A DNA stretch of 52,238 nt from Caulobacter sp. (GTDB lineage Bacteria > Pseudomonadota > Alphaproteobacteria > Caulobacterales > Caulobacteraceae). A program made the translations under genes and the position numbers. Below are positions 7,674 through 17,200 of this stretch, piece by piece (position 1 is the first letter of the stretch; every line of letters begins with the position of its first letter). The stretch is from NCBI GenBank assembly GCA_028291265.1, contig JAQGIK010000135.1, forward strand, positions 1 to 52,238, in the 5' to 3' direction. The notes beneath the pieces were generated by a model that saw nothing but the letters and a program-made list of their open reading frames with translations, did no database searches and was not told the DNA's origin.

Positions 7674-8345
7674 ATGGAGCCCGGCCCCGATCTGACAGCG
7701 TTCGTCGCGCGCGTGTTCGCCTGTTCGCCGGCGACGGCGGAGGCGGTCGCGCGGCGGGCGGCTAGCCGCGTCTATGCGGCCCGCGCGGTGGTGCTGCGCC
7801 AGGGCGACGGCTGCAGCGACACCTGGCTGGTCATGGCCGGCCGGGCCCAGGCGCTGGTCTATGGCGTCGACGGCCAGCTGGCCATGGTCCAGGAGTATGA
7901 GGACGGCGACCTGTTCGGGGCGATCACCGCGCTGGACAGCGGGCCGCAGGCGGCCGACGTGGTCGCCGTCGACACCCTGCGCGCCGCCCTGTTCCTGAGC
8001 GCCGACTTCCTGGAGCTGATCGAGGCGCACAGCGCCGTCGGGCTGGCGGTGTCGCGGCTGCTGCTGCGCCAGCTGCGCAGCGCCACCGGGCGGATGGTCG
8101 AGCGGATGACGCTGACGGCGGCCGGGCGGACGCGGGCCGAACTGCTGAGGATGGCCGTGGACGAGGGCGGCCGGCGGGTGATCCGGCCGGCCCCGGTGTG
8201 GTCCGCGGTCGCCGTGCGCATCCACACGACGCGCGAGACGGTGTCGCGCGAGGTCAGCAAGATGGAAAGGCGCGGCCACATCCGCCGCGAGGACGGGGCC
8301 ATCGTGCTGGTCGCGCCGCGCCGCATCGAGGAAGGCGTGGTCTAG
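7674..8345 (+). CDS. Crp/Fnr-family transcriptional regulator
   Basis: 223 residues from ATG 7674, 14 bases after the flippase. The first 120 residues form the cyclic-nucleotide-binding-type beta-barrel (VVLRQGDGCSDTWLVMAGRAQAL ... EYEDGDLFGAITALDSGPQAADV). The last 60 carry a Crp-type helix-turn-helix (VWSAVAVRIHTTRETVSREVSKMERRGHI). The usual phosphate-binding cassette (GE ... RSA/RTA) is not intact: the equivalent reads FGAI ... PQAAD, with Gln in place of the Arg, so canonical cAMP binding is doubtful. There are no Fnr-type Cys clusters. It converges with, and overlaps by CTAG, the gene for a TPR protein with a cyclase-like C-terminus. Its targets are unknown. Confidence 0.88.
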   Translation: MEPGPDLTAFVARVFACSPATAEAVARRAASRVYAARAVVLRQGDGCSDTWLVMAGRAQALVYGVDGQLAMVQEYEDGDLFGAITALDSGPQAADVVAVDTLRAALFLSADFLELIEAHSAVGLAVSRLLLRQLRSATGRMVERMTLTAAGRTRAELLRMAVDEGGRRVIRPAPVWSAVAVRIHTTRETVSREVSKMERRGHIRREDGAIVLVAPRRIEEGVV

Positions 8346-9904
8346 AGATTCAGGCTGTAGACGCCGGGGTCGATGTCGTCGCCCGGCTGGTCTGCGTCCC
8401 TCGGCGGCAGCTCGCCGACCGGCTCGCAGGGGACGCTTTCGCCCTCGGGGCCGGCAGCCAGCAGGCTGGCGAACACCGCATCGACCAGCGCCGCGCCGGG
8501 CGGCACGGAGGCCAGCAGCCGGGCGGCCGTCTCGACCGGCCGGCCCATGAGCAGGCCCAAAACCTCGCGGGCCACCCCGGCCGCCCCGGCCATGCGGCCG
8601 GCGCCCAGGATCGGCGAGGCGATGCGGGCGGCGGCAAGCGCCTGTTCGCAGGTGGGGTAGGCCAGCAGCAGCGCCTGGCCGGTCCACACCGGGTCCCGGT
8701 CGCCGGCTCCGAGGACGGCCAGAAGGGCCGGCACGACGGTGTCAGCCCGACCCGCCTCCGGCGCCAGCACCAGCACGGCGGTGATCACCGCCCCCTCCGG
8801 GGCGTCCAGGGCCGCGCCCGCCGGCAGGGCCCGGCTGCGCGGCGCGGCCAGGGTCAGCGCCCGGCGACCGGCGGCCGTCCAGACCTCGCGGGCCCATGAC
8901 GTGAGGGAGGGGGAGCCGTCGGCCTCGTCCGGAAGGGTCAGTTGGATGGCCTCGCCGGCCAGCAGCCTGGCCTGCATCGCCGCCCGCCCCATGGCCGCCC
9001 GGCCGGCCAGTTTCAGGCTCAGCGGGTCGGGCCGCTCGCCGAGGCCGGCGACGACGGCGACGGTCTCCGCCCGGCCGAGCACCGCGTCGAACCGCATCCC
9101 CCAACCGTCGCCGGATTCGGGGCCGAAGGCCTCGACACTGGCCGCCCGGAAGGCCGCCCGCGCGCCCGGCAGCACCAGATGCAGCTCCGCCCCGCGCGCC
9201 AGCAACGCCTCGGCGATGACGATGTCGGCCCCCGCCGCCAGGGCCCCGTAGCCGAAGCCGACGTTCTCCCGTTCGAGGATCTCCGCCACCCGCGCCGCCA
9301 AACCGGAGTCGTGCGGATCGACCCCCAGATGGCCGGCGAAATGCAAGGCGCGCGGCGGCCGGAACGGCTCCAGCCAGTCGGCCGGCGACCCTTGCGCCTC
9401 GAGGATCAGGGCGAACTGGCGCAGGGTCGAGGCGTGGTCCTCCCAGGCGCGCGGGGCCAGTTCGACCGCCCCCTGCAGGGTCAGCCAGGCCTCGTGGGTG
9501 CGGCCGAGCAGCAGTTCGGCCTCGGCCCGGGTGGCCTCGCGCCAGTAAGGCGTGTCGGGTTCGGCGTCGCCCTGGTCCAGCCGGGCCAGCACCTTCTCGG
9601 CCAGCGCCGCCGCCCGCGCCGGCTCGCCGGCCAGCAGCGACAGGCTGGCGGCGTTGATCAGCGGATAGGTCGCCCAGTTCATCGCCCCGGCCGCCCCATA
9701 GGCCTCCGCCGACCGCCCATAAAGAGCCCGCCGTTCCTCGCCCTCCGCCCGCCGCCCCTGGTCCTTCAGCAGCCGGCCCTTGAGCGACAGCACGGCGGCG
9801 TCGTCGGTGACGGCGTCCAGGCCGGCGTCCCGGAACAGCCGCAGGGCATGGTCCAGGGCGCCGGCGCGGGCGTGGGCGATGATGGGGAGGAGGGAGGGGG
9901 TCAC
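8342..9904 (-). CDS. TPR (TRAFs-binding/DUF4071-like) protein with SLOG-like and degenerate cyclase-like regions
   Basis: 520 residues from a GTG at 9904. Residues about 1-170 are helical TPR-type repeats like the MAP3K TRAFs-binding (DUF4071) region known in bacterial signalling proteins. Residues about 185-325 look like a Rossmann/SLOG-type unit: a beta-strand then 'AGHLGV', followed by 'GYGALAAGADIVIAEALLARGAELHLVLP'. The C-terminal 170 residues follow the outline of a class III nucleotidyl cyclase ('VETAARLLASVPPGAALVDAVFASLL ... CEPVGELP') but lack the metal-binding Asp residues. It starts 9 bases after the 204-residue gene, so the two are cotranscribed. The TPR part is seen clearly; the SLOG and cyclase readings are remote-homology judgements. 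A sensor partner of the upstream TIR enzyme is the best guess. Confidence 0.75.
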   Translation of the reverse strand: MTPSLLPIIAHARAGALDHALRLFRDAGLDAVTDDAAVLSLKGRLLKDQGRRAEGEERRALYGRSAEAYGAAGAMNWATYPLINAASLSLLAGEPARAAALAEKVLARLDQGDAEPDTPYWREATRAEAELLLGRTHEAWLTLQGAVELAPRAWEDHASTLRQFALILEAQGSPADWLEPFRPPRALHFAGHLGVDPHDSGLAARVAEILERENVGFGYGALAAGADIVIAEALLARGAELHLVLPGARAAFRAASVEAFGPESGDGWGMRFDAVLGRAETVAVVAGLGERPDPLSLKLAGRAAMGRAAMQARLLAGEAIQLTLPDEADGSPSLTSWAREVWTAAGRRALTLAAPRSRALPAGAALDAPEGAVITAVLVLAPEAGRADTVVPALLAVLGAGDRDPVWTGQALLLAYPTCEQALAAARIASPILGAGRMAGAAGVAREVLGLLMGRPVETAARLLASVPPGAALVDAVFASLLAAGPEGESVPCEPVGELPPRDADQPGDDIDPGVYSLNL

Positions 9905-9913
9905 GCGAACAGT

Positions 9914-10528
9914 CTACGGAATGCTCGAGCCGCCGCTATCGGGAACATTGGGATCGAAGATGGTCGGCATGTGCTTGCGAGATTCGGGATCGATCAGATC
10001 GATGTGGAAATCGAACCCGCGGCCGACATCGCCCTCGGGTCTTGAATGGATCGACCAGTAGACGACGCGGCACCCGTCCGGCGCTCCGGCGCTGGTCGCC
10101 GGGTGCGCCATACCGAGCGAATCGACAAAATGCAGGCCGCTGTCCTCGCCGGTCTTTTGCACCTTGGGCGACACCCCTTTGCTGCCGGCTGTGAACTGCC
10201 ACTCGAACTGGCTGTCCAGCTGCAGCACCAGGATACGGGGATGGTTGGGCCGGGCGCCGCTGGTCGCCAGATTGCCAACTTCGATATCCCAGGGCGTGGG
10301 CGGGACCATGGGATCGGGGGTCGCGACATTGATGATCTTCGCGACATACTTCTCGACGTCTTCCTGGGTCGGCGCCAGGGCGGGCTTGGTCACCCGAAAG
10401 CGCGGGTGTTTCCGGCCGCCAAAGTCCCAGACCATGGTCAGAATCCGGTGCTGGATCCAGCTGCCGACGGGGAGGTCGTTGCCCTCCTCGATGACGATGT
10501 CGGTGTCGGTGTTTTCCTCGCAGCTCAT
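9914..10528 (-). CDS. Hypothetical protein, middle gene of the TIR operon
   Basis: 204 residues; the ATG at 10528 overlaps the TIR gene's stop as ATGA, fixing the start. It is a soluble-looking protein with an acidic N-terminus (CEENTDTDIVIEEGNDLP) and a compact beta-rich body. Distinctive stretches are 'ILVLQLDSQFEWQFTAGS', 'CRVVYWSIHSRPEGD', 'GFDFHIDLIDPESR' and the C-terminal 'TIFDPNVPDSGGSSIP'. There is no signal peptide, membrane segment or cofactor motif. I do not recognise the family. Its position between a TIR protein and a TPR/SLOG-like protein, joined by an overlap and a 9-base gap, suggests it belongs to the same complex or pathway. Confidence 0.8.
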   Translation of the reverse strand: MSCEENTDTDIVIEEGNDLPVGSWIQHRILTMVWDFGGRKHPRFRVTKPALAPTQEDVEKYVAKIINVATPDPMVPPTPWDIEVGNLATSGARPNHPRILVLQLDSQFEWQFTAGSKGVSPKVQKTGEDSGLHFVDSLGMAHPATSAGAPDGCRVVYWSIHSRPEGDVGRGFDFHIDLIDPESRKHMPTIFDPNVPDSGGSSIP

Positions 10529-12156
10529 TTCCTGGCGCCTTTCTTCAGCTTGATCGACAGGGCCGACAGGGCCCTGTCCGTATAGGCCGCCTGGCTCTGC
10601 CAGCGACTGTTGGTGGGATCCATGACCGCCAGGGCCCGGTAGGTGGCCTGGGAAACCTTCAGGTGTTCGATGGCCGCCGCCACGTCGCCCTGTCGATAGG
10701 CGACCAGCGACAAGCCGCGCTGGCAGGCGCCCCAATTGTCCTGCAAGTCGGCATTCTGAGGATCGGCCGCCAGAAGGCGTTTGAGAATGGCTGCTTGCGA
10801 CTGGCGGCTGGCCCGGGCGGCGGCGTAGTCGCCGCGCTCGTTCTGTACATCGGCGAGCCACGCCCAGCGGGTTGTTACGTCCAGGGCCAGGGATGCGTCG
10901 TCGGACTGGCGGGCGAACGCGGCGACCATCCGGTTCATGGCCGCACGACAGGACGCCAAGGCTCGGTCGAGTGCCTTCTCCTGCTCCAACTCGAGGGTGC
11001 ACAGGTTGCCGTCCGCATAGCCGAGTTCCCGCAGGGAGCGGACTTCATCTGGCCGGACGGCCAGCAGTCTTTCGGACAGCGTTCTATATTCCAGCCAGGC
11101 CGTCCTGGCGGCGGCGGTGTTGGCGCGGCGATAGTCGATATAGCCGCGCCAGTAGGCGCTCTGGCCGTGAGCGAACAGACGATCGGGGTCGGCCGGCGAC
11201 TTGGCCAGCAAGGCGCCAGTGACCCGGTAGGCTTCGTCGAACTGCGCCTTGGCCGTCTCGAGCCGGTCCTGAACCGCCTCATCCTCACCCATGGCATGCA
11301 GCAGCCGGGCCCGGCGCTCCAGCGCCGTCACCGGCAGGGCGTCCAGGTCCTGAGCCTCGTAATAGTCCAGGGCACGGCGATTGACGGCCCCCATCACCGG
11401 AAGGCGTCCGACGGCTCTCAGCTGCTGGCGCAGGTCGGTCAGCATGAACTCCACCAACCCCTCCGCCTCGGCCCTCTGCCGTTCAGCCTCGGCCCGCGCC
11501 TGCAGGGCGAAAGCCGTCATCGTGCCCATGGCTAGCATTCCTGCCACCGCCGCCGCCGTGACCGCCATCACGCCGCGCAGCCGTCGCTGGGCGTCGCGCT
11601 GGACCAGTTCGTCGACGCCGACGCCGGCGATGCCGGCCACCAGCTTCAACAGCGCCAGCCGCTCGCCGTCGGCCGCCTTGCGGAAATCGGCCGCCAGCGG
11701 CTCGACGCCGCCCTCGGCCAGGGCCGGCGGAAAGGCCTCCGCCGGTTCGCCGCGGATCAGCGCCGCCAGGATCGGCCGATCCGGGCGCAGTTCACGGAAC
11801 AGTTCGATCTCGCGCCCGACCCAGGGCGAGGCGGCGGCGTCGGGCGAGCAGACCACGATCAGGCAGTCGGACACCGCCAGCGCCGCCCGCACCTGCTCGC
11901 TCAGGTCCCGGGCGGCGGGCAGCTCCTCGCGGTCCTTGAAGATCGGCGCCAGCCGGCGGCCCGTCCCCAGGCGCCGGGGCAGGACATAGGCTTCCAGCCG
12001 TCGGTGCAGGCGCCCGGCGAAGGCGTCGTCCCGATGGCTGTAGCTGATGAAGGCGCGATAACCCGCGCGCCCATTCCCCATGTCCTGGGCCCCCGTATCC
12101 TCGGCCAACACGCCGGCCCCCAACCGTTGTCCGGCAAAGCTGACAGAGCCACCCAT
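10525..12156 (-). CDS. TIR-domain protein with transmembrane segment and TPR-rich C-terminus
   Basis: About 543 residues from ATG 12156; TTG 12165 and ATG 12081 are alternatives, the last starting closest to the domain. The TIR domain opens with 'YRAFISYSHRDDAFAGRL', continues 'IFKDREELPAARDLSEQVRAAL' and 'CLIVVCSPDAAASPWVGREIELF'. The Glu of WVGREI aligns with the catalytic Glu of NAD-cleaving TIRs such as SARM1, so NADase or signal-nucleotide activity is plausible. A hydrophobic helix (VMAVTAAAVAGMLAMGTMTAFAL) follows at about residue 200, then a helical C-terminal half with TPR-like repeats. It would be membrane-anchored with the TIR domain in the cytoplasm. First gene of a three-gene unit; the nitroreductase stop lies 31 bases upstream. 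Confidence 0.88.
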   Translation of the reverse strand: MGGSVSFAGQRLGAGVLAEDTGAQDMGNGRAGYRAFISYSHRDDAFAGRLHRRLEAYVLPRRLGTGRRLAPIFKDREELPAARDLSEQVRAALAVSDCLIVVCSPDAAASPWVGREIELFRELRPDRPILAALIRGEPAEAFPPALAEGGVEPLAADFRKAADGERLALLKLVAGIAGVGVDELVQRDAQRRLRGVMAVTAAAVAGMLAMGTMTAFALQARAEAERQRAEAEGLVEFMLTDLRQQLRAVGRLPVMGAVNRRALDYYEAQDLDALPVTALERRARLLHAMGEDEAVQDRLETAKAQFDEAYRVTGALLAKSPADPDRLFAHGQSAYWRGYIDYRRANTAAARTAWLEYRTLSERLLAVRPDEVRSLRELGYADGNLCTLELEQEKALDRALASCRAAMNRMVAAFARQSDDASLALDVTTRWAWLADVQNERGDYAAARASRQSQAAILKRLLAADPQNADLQDNWGACQRGLSLVAYRQGDVAAAIEHLKVSQATYRALAVMDPTNSRWQSQAAYTDRALSALSIKLKKGARK

Positions 12157-12187
12157 GGGGCGCAACGTACGATTGGTTGAGCCACGC

Positions 12188-12859
12188 TCAGAACCCGTGG
12201 AACACCGCGAACCCGTCCACCGGTTCCCGATCCGCCACCAGGGTGTTGACCGCCGCCGTCTCGTCCGGCCAGCCGAGGGACAGTCCGCAGACGACGTATT
12301 GCTCGTCCGGCACGCCCAGCACCCGCTTGGTCACCGTCCAGTAGTTGTTCCAGGCCCCCTGGGCGCAGGTCCCCAGGCCGCGGGCGGCGGCGGCCAGCAT
12401 CAGGGTCTGGATGAACATGCCGATGTCCAGGAAGCTCATGGCGTCGAGGTCGTTGTCGATGGTGAAGATCAGCCCGACCGGGGCGTCGAAGAACTGATAG
12501 TTGCGGCCCCACTGGCGCCAGTTCGCCGCCTGGTCGCCCTTGGGAATCTCCAGCAGGCCGTACATCGCCTTGCCCAGCGTCCGCATGCGGCCAAGGTAGG
12601 GGTCGCGCCGCGCCCCGCCCCGGCGGGGGAACTCCGCGCCGCTGTCGGCGGGGTTGGTCTCGCGGTGCGCCAGAACCTCCTGCTCCAGAAGGGCGCGCAC
12701 CGCGCCGGAGACGACGTGGACCTTCCAGGGCTGGATGTTGGTGCCGGAGGGCGCCAGCCGGGCCTCCTCCAGCAGTTCCCGGACCAGCGCCTCGGGGACC
12801 GGATCGGGCCGGAAGGCGCGGATGGAGCGGCGGGCGCGCAGGGCGTCGTTCAGCAGCAA
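12188..12859 (-). CDS. Nitroreductase-family FMN oxidoreductase
   Basis: 223 residues. The TTG start at 12859 is preceded by GGAG with 8-base spacing, and no in-frame ATG lies nearby. The family signature is clear: N-terminal 'ALRARRSIRAFRPDPVP' (FMN phosphate-binding Arg-Ser-Ile-Arg), 'EEARLAPSGTNIQPWKVHVV', and C-terminal 'AAARGLGTCAQGAWNNYWTVTKRVLGVP'. Such enzymes reduce nitro compounds, quinones or other acceptors with NAD(P)H using tightly bound FMN. The physiological substrate cannot be read. It lies between the L,D-transpeptidase lipoprotein gene and the TIR operon on the same strand; read-through into the TIR gene is possible given the short gap. Confidence 0.92.
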   Translation of the reverse strand: MLLNDALRARRSIRAFRPDPVPEALVRELLEEARLAPSGTNIQPWKVHVVSGAVRALLEQEVLAHRETNPADSGAEFPRRGGARRDPYLGRMRTLGKAMYGLLEIPKGDQAANWRQWGRNYQFFDAPVGLIFTIDNDLDAMSFLDIGMFIQTLMLAAAARGLGTCAQGAWNNYWTVTKRVLGVPDEQYVVCGLSLGWPDETAAVNTLVADREPVDGFAVFHGF

Positions 12860-12936
12860 GGGGGTCGCTCCGGTGGAAACGGCGCGACCATGCCAACTCG
12901 CGGGGCCCGGGACCAGATGGACGTGGCGTTAGTCGG

Positions 12937-14058
12937 TCAGGTCTTGGCCTTCGGTTTCGCTTTGGCCTGCTCTTCGCGCAGGCCCCCGGCCGAGGCCTCG
13001 ATGAAGCTGACCTTGACCCCGGCCTTGACCTTGCCGGCCAGTTCTTCGGCGTCCCAGTTGGTCAGGCGGATGCAGCCATGGCTGAACTTCTTGCCGATCT
13101 CCTTGGGCTCGTCGGCCCCGTGGATGCCGAAGGTCTCCTCGCTGAGCCCGATCCAGACGCTGCCGACCGGGTTGTTGGGGCCGGCCGGCAGGGTCAGCTT
13201 TCCCTTCACGCCGGGCTGGCTGTAGGTCAGCCGCTTGGGATCGAAGGTGTAGGTCGGATCCTGCGCCACGCCGGTGACCTTGAGCAGGCCCGTCGGGGCC
13301 GGCCGCTCGTCGCTGCCGATCGTCGACGGATAGAAGGCCAGCAGCTTGCCGCTGGCGTCGAAGGCCCGCAGCGCCTTGTCGGCCTTGTCGACCTCGATCA
13401 GCGCCACATCGCCGGGCAGGGCGTCGTCGCCGACCTGGGCCACCACGATCTTCGTGCCCGCCCTGGCGAAGTCGGCGCCGGGGTTGAGCTGGTCGAGCAG
13501 CTCCTGGGTCATGTGGAACTTCTCGGCCAGCGCCTCCTTGGCGCTTTCGAAGCCCATCGACGGCAGTTTGGCCTGGGCGGTCATGTCGTGGCCGAGGGTG
13601 ACGAACGGGCCCTTGGCGTCGTCGTCGGTGACGACATAGTCGACCAGCACCGGCCGCGCGTCCGCTGCGGTCAGCCTGGCGAACACCTGCTCGTCCATCT
13701 CCCCGTCGACGGGCAGGGCGTTTGCCTCCTCATAGGCAGCCACCGCCTGGCGCAGGTTCTCGCCGGCCGTGCCGTCGATGACGCCGGGCGAGAAGCGGGC
13801 TCGGTCGAGCAGGATCTGGGCCCGCAGGACGGCCGGCGCGCGGGCGTCGTCGGTCGGCGGAGCGGCGTAGGGCGCCTGGTTGACCGCGCCGGGCGACAGG
13901 CCGCCGGCCAGGGTCGGTGACTGTATTGGCGTGGCCTCCTGCGGCGGGATGGCCGGGCCCTCCGCCTTGGGTTGCGGAGCGGGGCCGCACGCGGCCAGAA
14001 GGAGCGTGACGGACGTCACGGCGAACAGGGGTCGAGCAATCATACCCCTGTAAGCCAT
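12937..14058 (-). CDS. Lipoprotein L,D-transpeptidase (YkuD domain) with peptidoglycan-binding-like region
   Basis: 373 residues from ATG 14058. The signal 'MIARPLFAVTSVTLLLAAC' contains a lipobox, with Cys24 as lipidation site; ATG 14043 is an alternative start. Residues about 65-140 resemble a peptidoglycan-binding fold (AQILLDRARFSPGVIDGTAGENLRQAVAAYEE), a middle part looks LysM-like (FHMTQELLDQLNPG), and the C-terminal YkuD domain has 'FGIHGADEP' and the active-site 'SHGCIRLTN' with Cys329. These enzymes form 3-3 crosslinks or attach proteins to peptidoglycan in the periplasm. The last residues are Lys/Ala-rich. It is divergent from the giant RTX gene. Confidence 0.92.
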   Translation of the reverse strand: MAYRGMIARPLFAVTSVTLLLAACGPAPQPKAEGPAIPPQEATPIQSPTLAGGLSPGAVNQAPYAAPPTDDARAPAVLRAQILLDRARFSPGVIDGTAGENLRQAVAAYEEANALPVDGEMDEQVFARLTAADARPVLVDYVVTDDDAKGPFVTLGHDMTAQAKLPSMGFESAKEALAEKFHMTQELLDQLNPGADFARAGTKIVVAQVGDDALPGDVALIEVDKADKALRAFDASGKLLAFYPSTIGSDERPAPTGLLKVTGVAQDPTYTFDPKRLTYSQPGVKGKLTLPAGPNNPVGSVWIGLSEETFGIHGADEPKEIGKKFSHGCIRLTNWDAEELAGKVKAGVKVSFIEASAGGLREEQAKAKPKAKT

Positions 14059-14276
14059 GAGGGGTTCCGCAGGTTCCGGTTCGGCAGACGATGCGCCGCA
14101 AGGCGTGGCTCCGATTGGCCAACGACATACCGCAAATGGGGATGGCGCACCGCCGCCCGCCTGTCGGACGCTGTTCTCCAAAGTCCGGGGGGACCTCCGC
14201 CCACCGATCGTAATCATCCCGGCCCGGCGGTTCGCGCCCGGCCGCCCGTCCAGTTGCAAGATCAGGAAACCGCACC

Positions 14277-17200
14277 ATGGCTGACATCACCGGCACCTCG
14301 AGCGACGAAACCATCCCCGGCACCGCCGGCGACGACAACATCCAGGCCCTGGGCGGCAATGACGTCGTCAACGCCGGCGCAGGCCGCGACTACGTCAACG
14401 GCGGCGACGGCGACGACACGCTGAACGGCGAGGCCGACGATGACACGCTGGAAGGCGGAGCCGGCAACGACACCCTGAACGGCGGGACCCAGTCGGCCTT
14501 CGGCGCCGACCAGGCCGCCTACTACGGCGCGGCCTCGGCGGTGACGGTCGACCTCAACATCCAGGGCGTGCAGCAGAACACCCTCGGCGCCGGCCTGGAC
14601 ACCCTGATCGGCATCGAAGGGGTGGCGGGCTCGATCTACAACGACACCCTGATCGGCGACGGCCAGAACAACTATTTCTACGGCAACAGCGGCAATGACG
14701 TGCTGACCGGCAACGGCGGCAACGACACGCTTGAAGGCGCCGAGGGCGACGACACCATGGATGGCGGCGCCGGAACCGGCGACAACGTCGGCTACTACAA
14801 CGCCCTCCAAGGCGTGACGGTGAACCTGAACCTGCAGGGCCAGGCCCAGAATACCGGCCAGGGCAACGACACCATCACCAACGTCGAGAACATCTTCGGC
14901 TCGCACAATTTCGGCGATACCCTGACCGGCGACGGCCAGAACAATTTCATCGGCGGCGACGGCGGCGCCGACCTGATCTCCGGCGGCCTGGGCGTCGACA
15001 ACCTGCAGGGCCAGGACGGCGACGACATCCTGCAGGGCCAGGACGGCGACGACTTCCTGGTCGGCGGGGCCGGCGCCGACACCGTCAACGGCGGCGCCAA
15101 CACCGACACCGCCGCCTACGCCGACGCCGCGGCCGGCGTCACCGTCAGCCTGATGCTGCAGAACCAGGCCCAGGACACCCTCGGCGCGGGCCTGGACACC
15201 CTGATCAGCATCGAGCGCCTGAACGGCTCTCACTTCAACGACACGCTGACCGGCGACGGCGCCAGCAACAACCTGGCCGGCGATAGCGGCGACGACGTGC
15301 TGAACGGCGGCGGCGGCACGGACAATCTCGACGCCGGCGACGGCAATGACACGTTGAACGGCGACGACGGGGACGACCAGCTGGCCGGCAATGCCGGCAA
15401 CGATACGCTGAACGGCGGCACCGGCATCGACCGGGCCCGCTACTACGACGCGGTCAGCGGCGTGACAGTGAGCCTGGCCCTGCAGGGCCAGGCCCAGGTC
15501 ACCGGCGGGGCCGGGACCGACATCCTCAACTCGATCGAGAACCTGGACGGCGGGGCCTTCGGCGACACCCTGACCGGCGACGCCGGCGCCAACAACATCA
15601 ACGGTCAGGACGGCAACGACACCATCAACTTCGGCGACGGGTCCGACAACGGCTCGGGCGGCAACGGCAACGACACCCTCAACGGCGGCGACGCCAACGA
15701 CTTCATTTCCGGCGGCCTCGGCGACGACACCGTCGACGGCGGCAATGGCACGGGCGATATGGCCCAGTACTACGACGCCACCGCCGCGGTGACGGTCAGC
15801 CTGGCGCTGCAGAATACCTCCCAGAACACCGGCGGGGCCGGGTTCGACATCCTGCGCAACTTCGAGCAGCTGAGCGGTTCGAACTTCAACGACACCCTGA
15901 CCGGCGACGCGACCGCCAACTTCCTCTCCGGCGAACTGGGCGACGACATCCTGGTCGGCCAGGACGGCAACGACAGCCTGCAGGGCGGCCTGGGCAACGA
16001 TACCCTGAGCGGCGGCAACGGAACCGACAGCGCCAACTACGGCAACGCCACGGCCGGCGTCACGGTCACTCTGCTGAGCCAGGGTGTGGCCCAGAACACC
16101 GTAAACGCCGGCAACGACACCCTGACCGGCATCGAGAACCTCAACGGTTCGAACTTCGCCGACACCCTGACCGGCGACAATCTGGTCAACTTCCTCGGCG
16201 GCGGCCTCGGCAACGACACCCTGTTCGGCAACGGCGCCAACGACACCCTGCAGGGCGCGGCCGGCGACGACACCCTCAACGGCGGCGACGGCTTCGACGG
16301 AGCCAGCTACAACGAGACCACGGCCAGCGTCACCGTCGACCTGCGCATCCAGGGCGTCAGCCAGAACACCGGCGCCGGCGGCATCGACACCCTGATCAGC
16401 ATCGAGAACCTGATCGGCGGCAGCGGCAACGACAGCTTCACCGGCGACGACACCTCCAACTTCTTCACCGGCAACGCCGGCGACGACACCCTGATCGGCT
16501 ACGGCGGCAACGACAACTTCACCGCCGGCCTCGGCAACGACGTCATGAACGGCGGCGACGGCTTCGACACCGCCAACTACGGCGACGCCACCGTCGCCGT
16601 CACGGTCGACCTGCGCGTCCAGGGCGCGGCCCAGAACACCGGCTGGGGCAACGACACCCTGATCGCCATGGAGAACGTCAACGGCGGGTCGGGCAACGAC
16701 ACCCTGATCGGCGACGACACCGGCAACTTCAATTTCGGAGGAACCGGCAACGACACCATGTACGGCAACGGCGGCGACGATCAGCTGACCGGCGGCTTCG
16801 GAAATGACATCATCGACGGCGGGCTCGGCAACGACGTCGTCACCTACGGCGACGCCACCGTCGGCGTGACCGTCAGCCTGGCGCTGCAAGGCCAGTCCCA
16901 GAACACCAACTGGGGCTCCGACACCCTGACCGGGTTCGAATTCCTGTCGGGCTCGAACCTCAACGACACCCTCGGCGGCGACGGCTACACCAACGCCATC
17001 TACGGCCAGAACGGCAACGACACCATCAACGCCGGCGCCGGCGACGACTATGCCATCGGCGGCCTCGGCGACGACGTGGTCAACGGCGAGGACGGCAACG
17101 ACCGCCTCTACGGCAGCGTCGGCAACGACACCTACAACGGCGGCGAAGGCTTCGACACCGTCGACTTCGAGGTCGCCGGGACCGACGCCCAGGTCGGCGC

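Noticed and set aside
8198-9900. Long plus-strand open frames opposite the TPR/SLOG-like gene
   Set aside because: Low-complexity Arg/Gly/Pro-rich shadows. The minus-strand frame has coherent domains and operon spacing.
14059-14259. A longer N-terminus for the L,D-transpeptidase, beginning at 14259
   Set aside because: It would bury the lipoprotein signal 67 residues inside the protein. The signal at 14058/14043 is a clear true start.
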